From positions 62,001-126,000 of the forward strand of contig VXML01000107.1 of the NCBI GenBank assembly GCA_009841115.1: a DNA stretch of 64,000 bases. The letters run 5' to 3'. Shown piece by piece: positions 1-8,883 of the stretch. The notes below the pieces were generated by a model. That model did no database searches. It saw only the letters and a program-made list of their open reading frames with translations, and was not told the origin of the DNA. This DNA is from Gemmatimonadota bacterium (GTDB lineage Bacteria > Latescibacterota > UBA2968 > UBA8231). Numbering within the stretch: the first letter of the stretch is position 1; each line of letters opens with the position of its first letter. The translations under genes and the position numbers were made by a program.

Positions 1-319
1 TCATGGCTTGGCGGCGGGCCTCCTCTATGTCGTCCGGGCGGGGCACTCCGGCAAAGGGGACGGCAAAGCCGCCTACGGTTTGGCCTAGCAGATAGGGCTG
101 CTCGGGGCCGTCGCCGTACACCGCCCAAGCATCGTACAGGGCTATGCTGGTGTGGAAAAGGTTGCGGGCTTGGACCGAGGGGTAGGCGTGATCGCTGCCA
201 ATCGTCTCCAACAGAGCCTCGTTCCACTGGCGTGCGACCGAGTGCTGAGCGAGCGTTGGAGTGGAGGATAATGCAAAGATAATGAAAAGCGCACAGGCAA
301 GAAGTCTTCTATACCGCAT
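1..319 (-). CDS. Vanadium-dependent haloperoxidase-like secreted protein, N-terminal part (cut by window edge)
   Basis: Open reading frame entering from the left edge on the minus strand; the first 106 codons are visible and the rest lies outside the window. Residues 1-24 form a signal peptide (basic MRYRR start, hydrophobic core, cleavage after TLA), so export is expected. The mature start, SVARQWNEALLETI followed by an ARNLFHTSIALYDAW segment, resembles the N-terminus of proteins annotated as vanadium-dependent haloperoxidase / DUF6851, all-helical relatives of PAP2 phosphatases. The catalytic half is not visible, so activity cannot be judged. AGAGGAGG lies 13 bases before the chosen ATG, a slightly long spacing. 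Confidence in the gene is good and in the family moderate. Confidence 0.7.
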   Translation of the reverse strand, partial: MRYRRLLACALFIIFALSSTPTLAQHSVARQWNEALLETIGSDHAYPSVQARNLFHTSIALYDAWAVYGDGPEQPYLLGQTVGGFAVPFAGVPRPDDIEEARRQAM

Positions 320-652
320 GGCGAAAATAATGCCTCCTCTGTGTGAAGGGTGATTCGGCCCCCTAAAAAGCGGGGGCCGGGCCATATCCACCTCACGCAG
401 AGTATGTGGGTATTTCCTGCCTATTCGCCAAGCGAAGGGGAGCGACCCCTCCACTAAGTACTCTAGCTATTGTATTCAGCAAGTGACCCGACATGCGGGT
501 TCCCTGCGTAATCACGCAGAGTATGCGGAGTGTTCCTGCTTATTCGCCAAGTGCAGGGCAGGGGAGCGACCCCTACTAAGCATTCTGGCTATTATACAAC
601 AAAGGAACCGACATATAGGTTCCTCGCGCAGAATATCGAAGCATTCCGCTTA

Positions 653-689
653 ATGCTTAGTGAAGAGGAGCGACCCCTCCACTAAGCAT
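653..689. repeat. Hairpin in third repeat unit (10-bp perfect outer stem)
   Basis: ATGCTTAGTG at 653-662 is the exact reverse complement of CACTAAGCAT at 680-689, and inside it GAGG (665-668) can pair with CCTC (676-679). No U-run follows on the plus strand, so it does not look like an intrinsic terminator. Confidence 0.7.
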
Positions 690-704
690 TCTGCTACATA
701 TAAC

Positions 705-730
705 AAGGGAACCTACATACGGGTTCCCTT
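705..730. repeat. Second hairpin of third repeat unit
   Basis: AAGGGAACC (705-713) is the exact complement of GGTTCCCTT (722-730) around an 8-base loop. The equivalent in unit 2 is GGAACC/GGTTCC near 604-623. In unit 1 (near 484-504) the left arm is degenerate. Confidence 0.7.
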
Positions 731-1003
731 CGCAAGGTGGATAGTTAAAAAAATAGGTGACTTTTGCAAAAATGCAAAAAGTAAACCATTACATTTGGCC
801 CAAAATTCCTTAAAAGCGGCTGAACTCCGACGGACCCAGCCGAGAGAACAGACGCCCGGCAGAGTGAACAGAGCGGAAGCGATGACGACGCGAATCATGT
901 TTTCATTGGGTCAATTTCTCCCGTAGCTGCTGACCTGAGCCGTTTACAGTTTGCTAGTGGTTTCTTTAAATTTGCCCGAACAACGGCTTGGGGAGAAACC
1001 GCG

Positions 1004-1888
1004 ATGAAACTCACGACCGAACAGATCGCAGAATTCAACACCCGCGGCGTCATCATCGCCCGCGGAGCGCTTGCCCACGACGATTTGCAGCCAGTCATCG
1101 ACGAGCTGTCGGCGTGGATTGACGAGCGCGCGCGGACGCTGCACGACGAGGGCGAAATAGCGGACCTGCACGAGGACGCCCCGTTTGCCACGCGCTACGG
1201 CTTGCTGTTCAAACAGTGCTCTGAGATCGGGCACGGCATGGACATCATGCACTATCGGGGGCGGGCGATATTCGAGTTTTTGCGCAATGAAAATCTGCTC
1301 GACCTGCTCGAATCGCTGCTAGGTCCCGAGCTGATTTGCAACCCCATCCAGCACCTGCGAGCCAAGCCGCCGCAGGCGTACGAAAACCGCGAAGGCCCCT
1401 CTTTCCACAACGCGCCTTGGCACCAAGACGCCGGCGTGATGATGCCGGAAGCCGAAGGGTCTGACGTCGTCACCTGCTGGCTGCCTTTGGCCGAAGCCAC
1501 GGTAGAGACTGGCTGCATGGAGGTCTTGCCCGGCCTCGTCGAAACCGGCTATCTCCGGCATTTGGCGACCGGCGGCACCACCATCGCCCCCGAGGCCATG
1601 CCCCAAATCGAACCCCTCCCCTTGGAGTGCAAGCGCGGCGACGTAGTACTCATGAGCCGCTTTACGCCCCATCGCTCCACCCCCAATTACTCCGACCAAT
1701 GCCGCTGGTCGCTGGATCTGCGCTATCAGCCCATCGGCCAGCACACCGGCCGCACCGGCCACCCCGACTTTGTGGCGCGCTCTCGCCGCGATCCGTCCAG
1801 CGAGCTGACCGACTACGAGGAATGGTGCCACTTGTGGATCGACGCCTTTGAGAATCCTCGCGGCGTTGTCGCACATCGCGGAGAATAG
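1004..1888 (+). CDS. PhyH-family Fe(II)/2-oxoglutarate dioxygenase
   Basis: A 294-residue cytoplasmic protein of the phytanoyl-CoA dioxygenase family, which uses Fe(II), O2 and 2-oxoglutarate to oxidise small organic substrates. The iron triad is visible: H140 and D142 in PWHQDAG, and H223 in TPHRS. R234 or R240 (RWSLDLRYQP) is the expected 2-oxoglutarate anchor. Length is normal for the family and GGGGAGA precedes the ATG. The TIM-barrel gene 120 bases downstream runs the same way. The substrate cannot be told from sequence. Confidence 0.88.
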   Translation: MKLTTEQIAEFNTRGVIIARGALAHDDLQPVIDELSAWIDERARTLHDEGEIADLHEDAPFATRYGLLFKQCSEIGHGMDIMHYRGRAIFEFLRNENLLDLLESLLGPELICNPIQHLRAKPPQAYENREGPSFHNAPWHQDAGVMMPEAEGSDVVTCWLPLAEATVETGCMEVLPGLVETGYLRHLATGGTTIAPEAMPQIEPLPLECKRGDVVLMSRFTPHRSTPNYSDQCRWSLDLRYQPIGQHTGRTGHPDFVARSRRDPSSELTDYEEWCHLWIDAFENPRGVVAHRGE

Positions 1889-2008
1889 AAGGGTGCTAAC
1901 CGTACGTTTTTGCTAGCGCTTGGGGCTTTGCTAGGAATTTCCAGACGGATTCTTTGATCGCAGCTTGGCGAATGGCTGGCTGCGCTGAGCGATTGCAAGG
2001 AGACGACG

Positions 2009-3589
2009 ATGGCCAAACCACGCATTTTTTTTGATCACGACGGTCGGCACCCGCTGATCTACATGTACGAGCCGCCGATGCAGAAAGAAGAGCTGGAGGC
2101 GGCGGTAGACGAGTTGGTGGGGACTCCAGTCGAGGCACTGTCGCTAACCTTGGGCGATGCGCAGAGTCTGCTCTACGATTCGCAGGTGGGCGCGTTGTGG
2201 GGACGGGATATAAAGAAGTGGCCGCATCTGATCTGGAAGCGGGCCAACCAGAATTTCACCCAATTGATCAAAGCCGGCTGCGATCCGCTCCAGGTGCTCT
2301 GCGACAAAGCTCATGCCAATGGCCTGCTGCTCTACGCGATGCTATTGCCGCAGCAGGGGGCCCGGGAGCGGATGTTGAAAAGCTGGGAAAATCCGCGCTT
2401 CGCCGCCGCCGAGCAGCGCGATCCGCAGCCGTTGGAGATCGGCAGCAAGGGCGGTGTGGACGCGGAGTGGCCGGGGTATCGCGCGTGGGATTACGCTTGT
2501 GATGCAGTGCGCGAGCGGAATTTGGCGATTGTCGAAGAAGTGCTCGCGCGCTATCCCGTTGACGGTTTTGAGCTACAGCTCAATTACTGCCCCTATTATT
2601 TTCACCCCGATGAGATTGCGGCGGGGATGGGGATTATGACCGAGTGGATAGGTCGGGTTTATGCAGCTGTAAAAAAGAGCGATCCGACACGAGAGTTGGT
2701 CCTGCGCGTGCCGGCGAATCTGGATGGCTGCCGGGCGGTGGGGCTGGAGCCATTGGAGTGGATGCGCCGGGGTATTGTCGACGCGATCGTGCCCGAGGCA
2801 TCGGGAGCCGCGGATCCGTCGGCGGATTTCAGCGCCTTCGTCAAAGCGGCGCACGGGACGGCGTGTCGGGTCTTGCCGGCGTTACAGAGTCGGATCGACA
2901 GCGACCGGGTCGGCGAGGGGACGATCGAAATGGTGCGGGCGGGGGCTTGCAACTATTGGGCGCAGGGAGTCGACGGCCTCTATATCGCGCATTGGTTTGG
3001 CTGTTGGCCGTATGAGGCCGATTTCTACCAGAAGCTGCGCGAGGTGCCCTTCCCCGAGACGATGGCGGCCAAGGACAAGATCTATCGAGTCCCCAGCGAG
3101 GGCAGCGCGCCGGCGCCGGAGGCAATTGCGCCGAATGTCGCTAATCCGCTACCTATTGAGTTGGCAAAGGGGCAGGCGCTACAGGTGGGTTTTGCGGTGA
3201 GCGATGATCTGAAAAAATGGGACAAGGTCAATCGGGTCCACGAGGTGATCTTGCGGGTGCGAGTGCAGGAGACGACGGAGCGGGACCGCTTGCGCTTTGC
3301 TTTTAACGGCAAAGAATTACCGCAATCGCTGCTGCGCAAAATCAATCAGATGTACGTGATGGATGCGCCGCGCTATCGGGTTTTTGGCTATTGGTATGTC
3401 TTTCGTTTGCCCGAAAAATTTAGGCCGGTACAGGGGTGGAATGTGCTAGAGGTCGAACTGCTCAAACGGGACGGGCAGGCGCTACCGGCTGTCGTATTGC
3501 GCGATGTAGAGCTAGAAATCAAGTACTTGATGGGGAAGAATTACCATCGGGGTTTGATCGATGCAGATCTGGGACCGGGTGAATTGTAA
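2009..3589 (+). CDS. TIM-barrel protein, glycoside-hydrolase-like, function unknown
   Basis: A 526-residue protein without signal peptide or membrane segment. Residues about 1-360 read like a (beta/alpha)8 barrel of the GHL10 / family-10-like glycosidase type, with repeating strand-helix units such as ANGLLLYAMLLP, PVDGFELQLNYCP, ELVLRVPANLDG and GVDGLYIAHWFG. Acidic residues at strand ends (E in GFELQ, E in IVPEASG) could be catalytic. Residues about 370-526 look like a beta-sandwich domain similar to those appended to glycosidases. The start is set by AAGGAGA eight bases before the ATG. I do not recognise a named enzyme; a cytoplasmic role on imported glycosides is only a guess. Confidence 0.75.
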   Translation: MAKPRIFFDHDGRHPLIYMYEPPMQKEELEAAVDELVGTPVEALSLTLGDAQSLLYDSQVGALWGRDIKKWPHLIWKRANQNFTQLIKAGCDPLQVLCDKAHANGLLLYAMLLPQQGARERMLKSWENPRFAAAEQRDPQPLEIGSKGGVDAEWPGYRAWDYACDAVRERNLAIVEEVLARYPVDGFELQLNYCPYYFHPDEIAAGMGIMTEWIGRVYAAVKKSDPTRELVLRVPANLDGCRAVGLEPLEWMRRGIVDAIVPEASGAADPSADFSAFVKAAHGTACRVLPALQSRIDSDRVGEGTIEMVRAGACNYWAQGVDGLYIAHWFGCWPYEADFYQKLREVPFPETMAAKDKIYRVPSEGSAPAPEAIAPNVANPLPIELAKGQALQVGFAVSDDLKKWDKVNRVHEVILRVRVQETTERDRLRFAFNGKELPQSLLRKINQMYVMDAPRYRVFGYWYVFRLPEKFRPVQGWNVLEVELLKRDGQALPAVVLRDVELEIKYLMGKNYHRGLIDADLGPGEL

Positions 3590-3709
3590 CGAGCAAGGCT
3601 ACCAAGATTTTGGTCATGTATCACGCGCTTGACCGAGCAGGCGGATTGCATTAACTCAGAAGTTCACGGCCTCCGGGCTACCACAGCGAATCGAAAGAAC
3701 AGGTGCAAA

Positions 3710-5650
3710 GTGGACCTAGACAAACTGCTGAGCGACGTGGATCTAGACGAAATGCTGCGCCTCTACGACGAGGCGGCTGAGGAGCTGATGCAAGTCGCCA
3801 TCAGCGACGGCCACTTTGCCGACCGCGATCCAAGCGAAATCACCTGGCCGGTGGGCAGCGACCTCGACGCGCTCGTGCGCCGCGCCGAACTGATCGACAC
3901 CATTCACGAGGGCATCCCCCCGCTCCGCGACAAGCGCCTGCAAGAGGCATACGACCACTACGAACACGTCGGTCCCGCCTACCACCAAGCAAACCGCCTC
4001 TACCTAGCAACGCGCCAGCTCTTCGTCGAACGCGGCCGCGGCGACGCACTCGATTTCCACGCGCTCTACCAATCGGTCTATCTACACGCCCTAGGCCGCG
4101 ACAACCCCTACAACCTCGACGAAGGCGAGGCCGCCCTCGTCAAGCTGCGGGTCGCCCGCGTGCCGCTGTCCCACGCCCATGCGGTCGCCGAGAAGATACA
4201 ATCCGGGACGGCGCAAAAAGAGGCCGCGCCCGACTCGGCCGACGATCCGCGCTTGGCCGAGCACTACGCCTGCGAAATCGACGGAGTGCGCCACGCTGGG
4301 ACGCTGCGCGACCTGCTTAGCGAGGTTGCCGAGCGGGTCGTCGATTACCTCGCCGCTGGCGAGCACCTCGCCATTCGCTTTAACACCTATAGCAACTTCA
4401 TCTATCTCGGCATATCGGTGTGGAAGGCCATCACAGACACCGACGTGCTCTTGGCTCGCCTTGAGGGGCGGGTGCGCGCTCAATGGCATCAAAAGCTGTG
4501 CAAGCTGGTCATGCTGGGTAAGGGCATGCTACTCAAATTCCTCCAAGCCCACTCAGAAGATCCCGCCCAAATCAAGCCGAGGGAATTTTGGTACGGCCAA
4601 GAGTATAGCTACCTGACCCGCGACATGATCGACCTGACGCGCCGCTTAGTCGGCTACGTCAACCGCCTAGCAGGCAGAGCGCGCGGAGAAGTCGATCTGG
4701 TGGTCCTACCCCCACTGCTCGACGGCAAGGCCAAGGGCCGCTTTCTCGAATACCAGCACGTCGGGCGGCGCCAGAGCCTCGGCCCATGGAGCCGTCGGGC
4801 GCGGCTCTTTCGGTGGGCTTACCTCTACTACCGCACCGGAAAGAAAAAAATGAGCCTGCTAGCGGCTCAACTCCCAGAAGCAGAGCGCCTCAAAGCAGCC
4901 AGCGCCCAAAGCAGCGAATGGGGGCGGAAATCGCTGGACATTTTCGGCATTGAATTGATCGTGAGCGCCGACCCGCTCTTCGCCGCCACCGCCCGCGACC
5001 TCGATCTAGCCAACAAACAGGAGAAAGTTCTTTTCCTCCCCACGCACCGCAGCCTCTTCGACCATCCGGTGATGAGTACCCTGATCCACGACCCCCGCTT
5101 CCTCGAACTGATGGGCTGGCGCGAACTCCCCACGCCGGTGAGCCTCGCCCGCGCTCGACTGACCGAACCCGCATCCCTGCGCATTGGCGGGCGCTCTTTT
5201 TCGCTGATTGGCTTTACTACCGAGGAAGTCGATCAGATCATGGAGAAAGTCGATGGGCACGTCATTATGACCCGCTCGGCCGACACGAAAAATCCCACGC
5301 GCCGCTTTGCCGAGCTCCTCGCACAGCGGCCGGGCGTTGTCTATGGCGAGGGCACCACGGCCGCGTTTGAGCATCAGTGCTTGCCCATGCAGCACGCGCT
5401 CTTTGCTTATCTGCCGCCCGACGTGATCATCGTGCCGCTAACTTTTCGCGGCCTGCACTCGCTGTGGCCCAAATGTCCCCGGGGCAATCTCAATATCGGC
5501 AGCGGCCGGGTCGAAGTAATGGTTTGCCCACCAATGCTCGGCGAAACCACGCTCCTGCCGCGCAAGCGCGCCCTGCGCACACAGCTAGAGCCAGCGACGC
5601 TCTTCCAAGCCGTACACATCGCGCGGCTTTTCAATCCGGAACCGAGCTAA
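3710..5650 (+). CDS. PlsC-like acyltransferase with long N-terminal extension
   Basis: About 646 residues. The C-terminal ~220 residues are a glycerolipid acyltransferase domain: HX4D motif HRSLFD (H446, D451), EGTT motif (E547) and a VIIVPLTFRG block. The family transfers acyl groups to glycerol-3-phosphate or lysophosphatidate at the inner membrane face. The first ~440 residues are mostly helical and unfamiliar; overall size is closer to PlsB-type glycerol-3-phosphate acyltransferases than to ordinary PlsC. The frame opens at a TTG at 3629 with no ribosome site. I prefer GTG 3710, which has AGG six bases upstream and begins the acidic VDLDKLL segment. The stop overlaps the convergent helicase gene by four bases. 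Confidence 0.75.
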   Translation: MDLDKLLSDVDLDEMLRLYDEAAEELMQVAISDGHFADRDPSEITWPVGSDLDALVRRAELIDTIHEGIPPLRDKRLQEAYDHYEHVGPAYHQANRLYLATRQLFVERGRGDALDFHALYQSVYLHALGRDNPYNLDEGEAALVKLRVARVPLSHAHAVAEKIQSGTAQKEAAPDSADDPRLAEHYACEIDGVRHAGTLRDLLSEVAERVVDYLAAGEHLAIRFNTYSNFIYLGISVWKAITDTDVLLARLEGRVRAQWHQKLCKLVMLGKGMLLKFLQAHSEDPAQIKPREFWYGQEYSYLTRDMIDLTRRLVGYVNRLAGRARGEVDLVVLPPLLDGKAKGRFLEYQHVGRRQSLGPWSRRARLFRWAYLYYRTGKKKMSLLAAQLPEAERLKAASAQSSEWGRKSLDIFGIELIVSADPLFAATARDLDLANKQEKVLFLPTHRSLFDHPVMSTLIHDPRFLELMGWRELPTPVSLARARLTEPASLRIGGRSFSLIGFTTEEVDQIMEKVDGHVIMTRSADTKNPTRRFAELLAQRPGVVYGEGTTAAFEHQCLPMQHALFAYLPPDVIIVPLTFRGLHSLWPKCPRGNLNIGSGRVEVMVCPPMLGETTLLPRKRALRTQLEPATLFQAVHIARLFNPEPS

Positions 5651-8600
5651 AAGAGCGATAGCTGCTCGGCCTCCCGCCGACGCGGCATGGCCGCATCCTC
5701 GCGCGCGAGCAACTGAGCGGGAATCTCTTCTACAAACGGCGACAACGCGCACTGCACCCGCTCGCCATAGCGCTGGCGGCTGCGCGCTCGCAGCAACACC
5801 AACTCCTCCTCGGCTCGCGTCATGCCCACGTAAAAGAGCCGCCGTTCCTCGGCGAGATCGGCGTCCCGCTCGCGGAAGGGAATGAGTCCATCCTCCACTC
5901 CGCAGATAAATACCACTGGAAACTCCAACCCCTTGGCCGCGTGCAAGGTCATCAGCGCGACGGCCTCCGGGCCTTGAGGGCCGCCCCGCTCTTCGTAGTC
6001 GGCCTCCGCGCCTAGAAGCACAGTCTCCAGTAGCTGTTGGAGCGTTCCAGCCGCATCCGCAACTCGGGCCAAGTGTTCCAAGTCCTCGTCCTCCGGGTCG
6101 CCGAATTCTGCCTGCCAGCGACGTACCCAAGTACCCGCGCTCTCCTGTGCGGCCCATTGCCTATACTCCGCTATCCGCGCCTCTAGCGCCTCGACTCGGT
6201 CCTGCGCCGCCACCGACAACTCCCCTCGTCGCACTTGGCGCAAAATGTGCGATTCCACGCCCATGGCCTCTAGCGCCTGCCAACGGCGCACATCCTCTTG
6301 CGAAATCGAGGCGTAGCGGGCAAACGCCAAAGCAGCCCGTACTGCCGGTGCTTGCAGAAAGCCCTTCTGCCCGACGAGCCGGTAGGGCAGGCCCTCCTTG
6401 CGGAAGCACTCCTCCAGCACTTGGCCCTGTCGGCCAGTGCGGAAGAGCACTGCAAAGTCGGCGAAGCTGCGCGTGCCCTCTGCGCCGGCATCGGTCTGCA
6501 CCATATCGGTGCCGCCGACCATGCGGGCAATCTCCCGCACCACTGCGATGCCCTCGGCTGTCTCGCTCTGCACCTCGATTAGGCGGATCCGCTCCTTCCC
6601 CGGGCGCATGGCGGCCAGTTCAATAGCCTCGCGTCCCGGATTGTGGCCGACGACGGCAGCGGCGGCCTCGACAATATGCCCCTGTGAGCGGTAGTTCGCG
6701 CCTAGATGAAAGAGTCGCGTATCCGAGAAACGGTCGCGCAAGTGAACGAAGTGGTCGGGCGAAGCTCCGCGAAAGCTGTAGATCGCTTGATCCGGGTCGC
6801 CGATGGCCATCAGGCCCGCGCCTTCACCCGCCAACTGCAGGACCAATCTATACTGCGCGGCGTTGAGGTCTTGGAACTCGTCTATCAGCAGATAGGGAAA
6901 ACGCCCCCGCACCTGTTCCCGCACGGCGGCATCCCCTTCTAAGAGGCGCAGTAAATCCAAGAGAATGTCGTCGTAGTCGCAGGCTCCGTGCGCATGGAGG
7001 GCCGCCTGATAGGCGTCGTAATGCGGTCGCCACTCCTCGGCGATCTCATCCACCTCCTGAGCGGCGGCCTTAGCCAGCGAGATGGCTTGACTAGCAGCGG
7101 CAACCGATCCCGACAATCCAGCATCCGCCAGCGCCCCTTCCAGTAACCGGCGCGCTTCCACCTCGTCGAGCACCAGCTTTGGCTCGCAGCCCAACTCCTG
7201 CAAGAGCGACAATGCCAAGCGATGGAAGGTCCCCACCTGCATCGCGCCCAACCCACCGTCCAACAATGCGCTCAGCCGCTGCCGCATCTGTCCAGCCGCC
7301 CGCCGGGTAAAGGTGATGGCCATGATTTGCCCCGGGTCCACACCGCTTGCGACCAGCCGCGCAATGCGCCGCGTTAGCACCCGAGTCTTGCCCGACCCTG
7401 GCCCAGCCACGACCACTAAAGGCCCTCCTTCGGCCTCTTCAATTTGCCGCTGTGCGTCGTCGGGCGCATCCGGGTCCTGTTCCGCTTGCGCGGTGCCATC
7501 AGGTCTTGGCGACGGCACCGCTGGAACGTGGACTTCCTCAGTCATCTTCGCGACCGCCGGTCCCAAGTCAAACAACGCACCTTGCCCTTTCAAGCGCTCT
7601 CGCTCCTCCTCGCTAAACACGCTGATTACGCCGTACTCCCCATCGTGGCCGGGGTAAATATCCACCTCGCCGCTGCGCATCCGGCGCACGCCTTCGGCCA
7701 CCAACAGCCCGGCACAACTTTCAATCGCTTCGAGTCCGGCGCGACGCAAGACTTCGAGTTCTGTACCTACTTCGACCAGAAGCCGGTCGTACACAGCGCG
7801 GACTTTCTTGCTCTTCGGGCCAACACCGACCGCTGCGCCGATCACTTCGTCAAGCGGGATCAAGTACTCGTAGGGCGGGGCAACATCCGGGCGAAAACCC
7901 TCCGGTCGATCGGCCAGCTTCTCCACCCGGTGCAAAACCCCCACCGTCAGCTTGCGTCCACACACCGGGCAGATTCCCTCGGCGGCCAGCGTTTGTGCCG
8001 GTTTGTAGCACACCGCGCACTTGCGGTGGCCGTCGTAGTGGTACTTGCCTTCTTCGGGGTAGAACTCTAACGTGCCCAAAAAGCGCGCTGGGTCGCGGTC
8101 TTTGAGCGCAGAGTAGATGCCCGGATACGAGCACTCCGTGTCAAAGCACGTGGCCTCGCGGGCCAGTTTTTGCGGCGAGTGAGCGTCGGAATTGGATACG
8201 ATCGCATAGCGGTCCAGGGCCGACAGCCGCCAGTTCATCGGCGGATCTGAGGACAGGCCGGTCTCCACCGCGAAGATGTGCGGCAGCAAATCCTCGTAGC
8301 ACTCCTCCAACGAGTCAAAGCCCGACGAGGCCCCCAACGCGGCAAAGTGCGGCGTCCATATATGGGCCGGGATGAAGAGCACATTCTCATCGGCTTCGAG
8401 ACAGATCTCTAAGAGGTCGCGGCTGTCTAGCCCCAAGATGGGTCGGCCGTCGGACTGCAAGTTGCCAATGGCACCGAGGCGGCGGTTGAGTCGAGCGACG
8501 GATTCGAGGGAGGGCAGGATGACGACGTGGTGAATCTTGCGGGTCTTGTCGCCCTTCTTGTAGATGGTGCTGATTTCCACCGAAAGCATGAAGCGCACGG

Positions 8601-8853
8601 CGCGGCGGCAGCGCTCGGGCAATTCTTGTTCCACGGCGGCGCGACGGCCGGGTTCAAGCTGATACAGACCCTCTTCGGCTGGTTCGAGTTGCTCAGATAG
8701 TTCAGCGAACCACTCAGGATGCGTGTAGTCACCCGTGCCGACCACGTCAACGCCCTTGAACGCCGACCACTTGTGCAAGTTGGAAGGATTGAGCTCGCGG
8801 CTCGTCGCTCGCGCAAAGCGCGAGTGCAGATGCACGTCGATTATAAACTGCAT
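5647..8853 (-). CDS. Endonuclease Q-like PHP nuclease fused to UvrD/PcrA-type helicase
   Basis: A 1068-residue fusion. Residues 1-430 match endonuclease Q: PHP metal ligands H8 and H10 (DVHLH), H45 (GDYTHP), E93 (SVEIS), H164 (PAHIWTP), D223 and H225 (SDAH), a four-Cys zinc site (C279, C282, C295, C298) and a helical segment ending in YPGHDGEYG. EndoQ nicks DNA 5' of deaminated bases. Residues about 465-1068 are a superfamily-1 helicase: Walker A GPGSGKT (484-490), TFTRRAA, LIDEFQD, GDPDQAIYSFRG, NYRSQ, TLHAAKGLEFP and VGMTRAEEEL. The predicted role is one-protein nick-and-unwind repair. GGGGAG precedes the ATG. It is the last gene of a minus-strand run after the cyclophilin and DMT genes. 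Confidence 0.93.
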   Translation of the reverse strand: MQFIIDVHLHSRFARATSRELNPSNLHKWSAFKGVDVVGTGDYTHPEWFAELSEQLEPAEEGLYQLEPGRRAAVEQELPERCRRAVRFMLSVEISTIYKKGDKTRKIHHVVILPSLESVARLNRRLGAIGNLQSDGRPILGLDSRDLLEICLEADENVLFIPAHIWTPHFAALGASSGFDSLEECYEDLLPHIFAVETGLSSDPPMNWRLSALDRYAIVSNSDAHSPQKLAREATCFDTECSYPGIYSALKDRDPARFLGTLEFYPEEGKYHYDGHRKCAVCYKPAQTLAAEGICPVCGRKLTVGVLHRVEKLADRPEGFRPDVAPPYEYLIPLDEVIGAAVGVGPKSKKVRAVYDRLLVEVGTELEVLRRAGLEAIESCAGLLVAEGVRRMRSGEVDIYPGHDGEYGVISVFSEEERERLKGQGALFDLGPAVAKMTEEVHVPAVPSPRPDGTAQAEQDPDAPDDAQRQIEEAEGGPLVVVAGPGSGKTRVLTRRIARLVASGVDPGQIMAITFTRRAAGQMRQRLSALLDGGLGAMQVGTFHRLALSLLQELGCEPKLVLDEVEARRLLEGALADAGLSGSVAAASQAISLAKAAAQEVDEIAEEWRPHYDAYQAALHAHGACDYDDILLDLLRLLEGDAAVREQVRGRFPYLLIDEFQDLNAAQYRLVLQLAGEGAGLMAIGDPDQAIYSFRGASPDHFVHLRDRFSDTRLFHLGANYRSQGHIVEAAAAVVGHNPGREAIELAAMRPGKERIRLIEVQSETAEGIAVVREIARMVGGTDMVQTDAGAEGTRSFADFAVLFRTGRQGQVLEECFRKEGLPYRLVGQKGFLQAPAVRAALAFARYASISQEDVRRWQALEAMGVESHILRQVRRGELSVAAQDRVEALEARIAEYRQWAAQESAGTWVRRWQAEFGDPEDEDLEHLARVADAAGTLQQLLETVLLGAEADYEERGGPQGPEAVALMTLHAAKGLEFPVVFICGVEDGLIPFRERDADLAEERRLFYVGMTRAEEELVLLRARSRQRYGERVQCALSPFVEEIPAQLLAREDAAMPRRREAEQLSLF

Positions 8854-8883
8854 ATTGGCTCCCCGTTGACTTGTAGGGTTGCC

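Larger units (their letters stand above)
394..735. repeat. Three tandem ~115-bp hairpin-bearing repeats
   Basis: Three imperfect units start at about 394, 513 and 625 (119, 112 and about 110 bases). Each opens with a CGCAGA(G/A)TAT-like stretch. Each carries a GAGCGACCCCT core (units 1 and 2: AGGGG / AGCGA / CCCCT, at 436-450 and 560-574), then ACTAAG(T/C)A, then a second inverted repeat built on GGAACC...GGTTCC (weakest in unit 1). The hairpins are kept while linkers drift, which suggests that structure matters. They could be an array of small structured RNAs, protein-binding sites or a REP/MITE-like element. No coding potential is seen. Confidence 0.8.
320..1003. other. Long intergenic region between divergent genes
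   Basis: This gap between the haloperoxidase-like gene (minus) and the first PhyH gene (plus) holds three tandem hairpin-bearing repeat units (394 to about 735) and then about 265 bases in which I see no convincing gene. Short open frames here lack a ribosome site or a family pattern. Promoters for both flanking genes must lie here, but I could not pick one with confidence. GGGGAGA just before 1004 is the ribosome site of the PhyH gene. Confidence 0.6.

Noticed and set aside
436..574. Repeats as a CRISPR array
   Set aside because: Units are about 115 bases and degenerate, without constant spacers or cas genes.
713..898. 61-codon minus-strand frame with a signal-like start
   Set aside because: Hydrophobic start only; lower part overlaps the repeat, no clear ribosome site and no recognisable pattern.
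660..926. 88-codon frame over the repeat region
   Set aside because: It runs through the third hairpin unit, has no ribosome site, and its composition is not protein-like.
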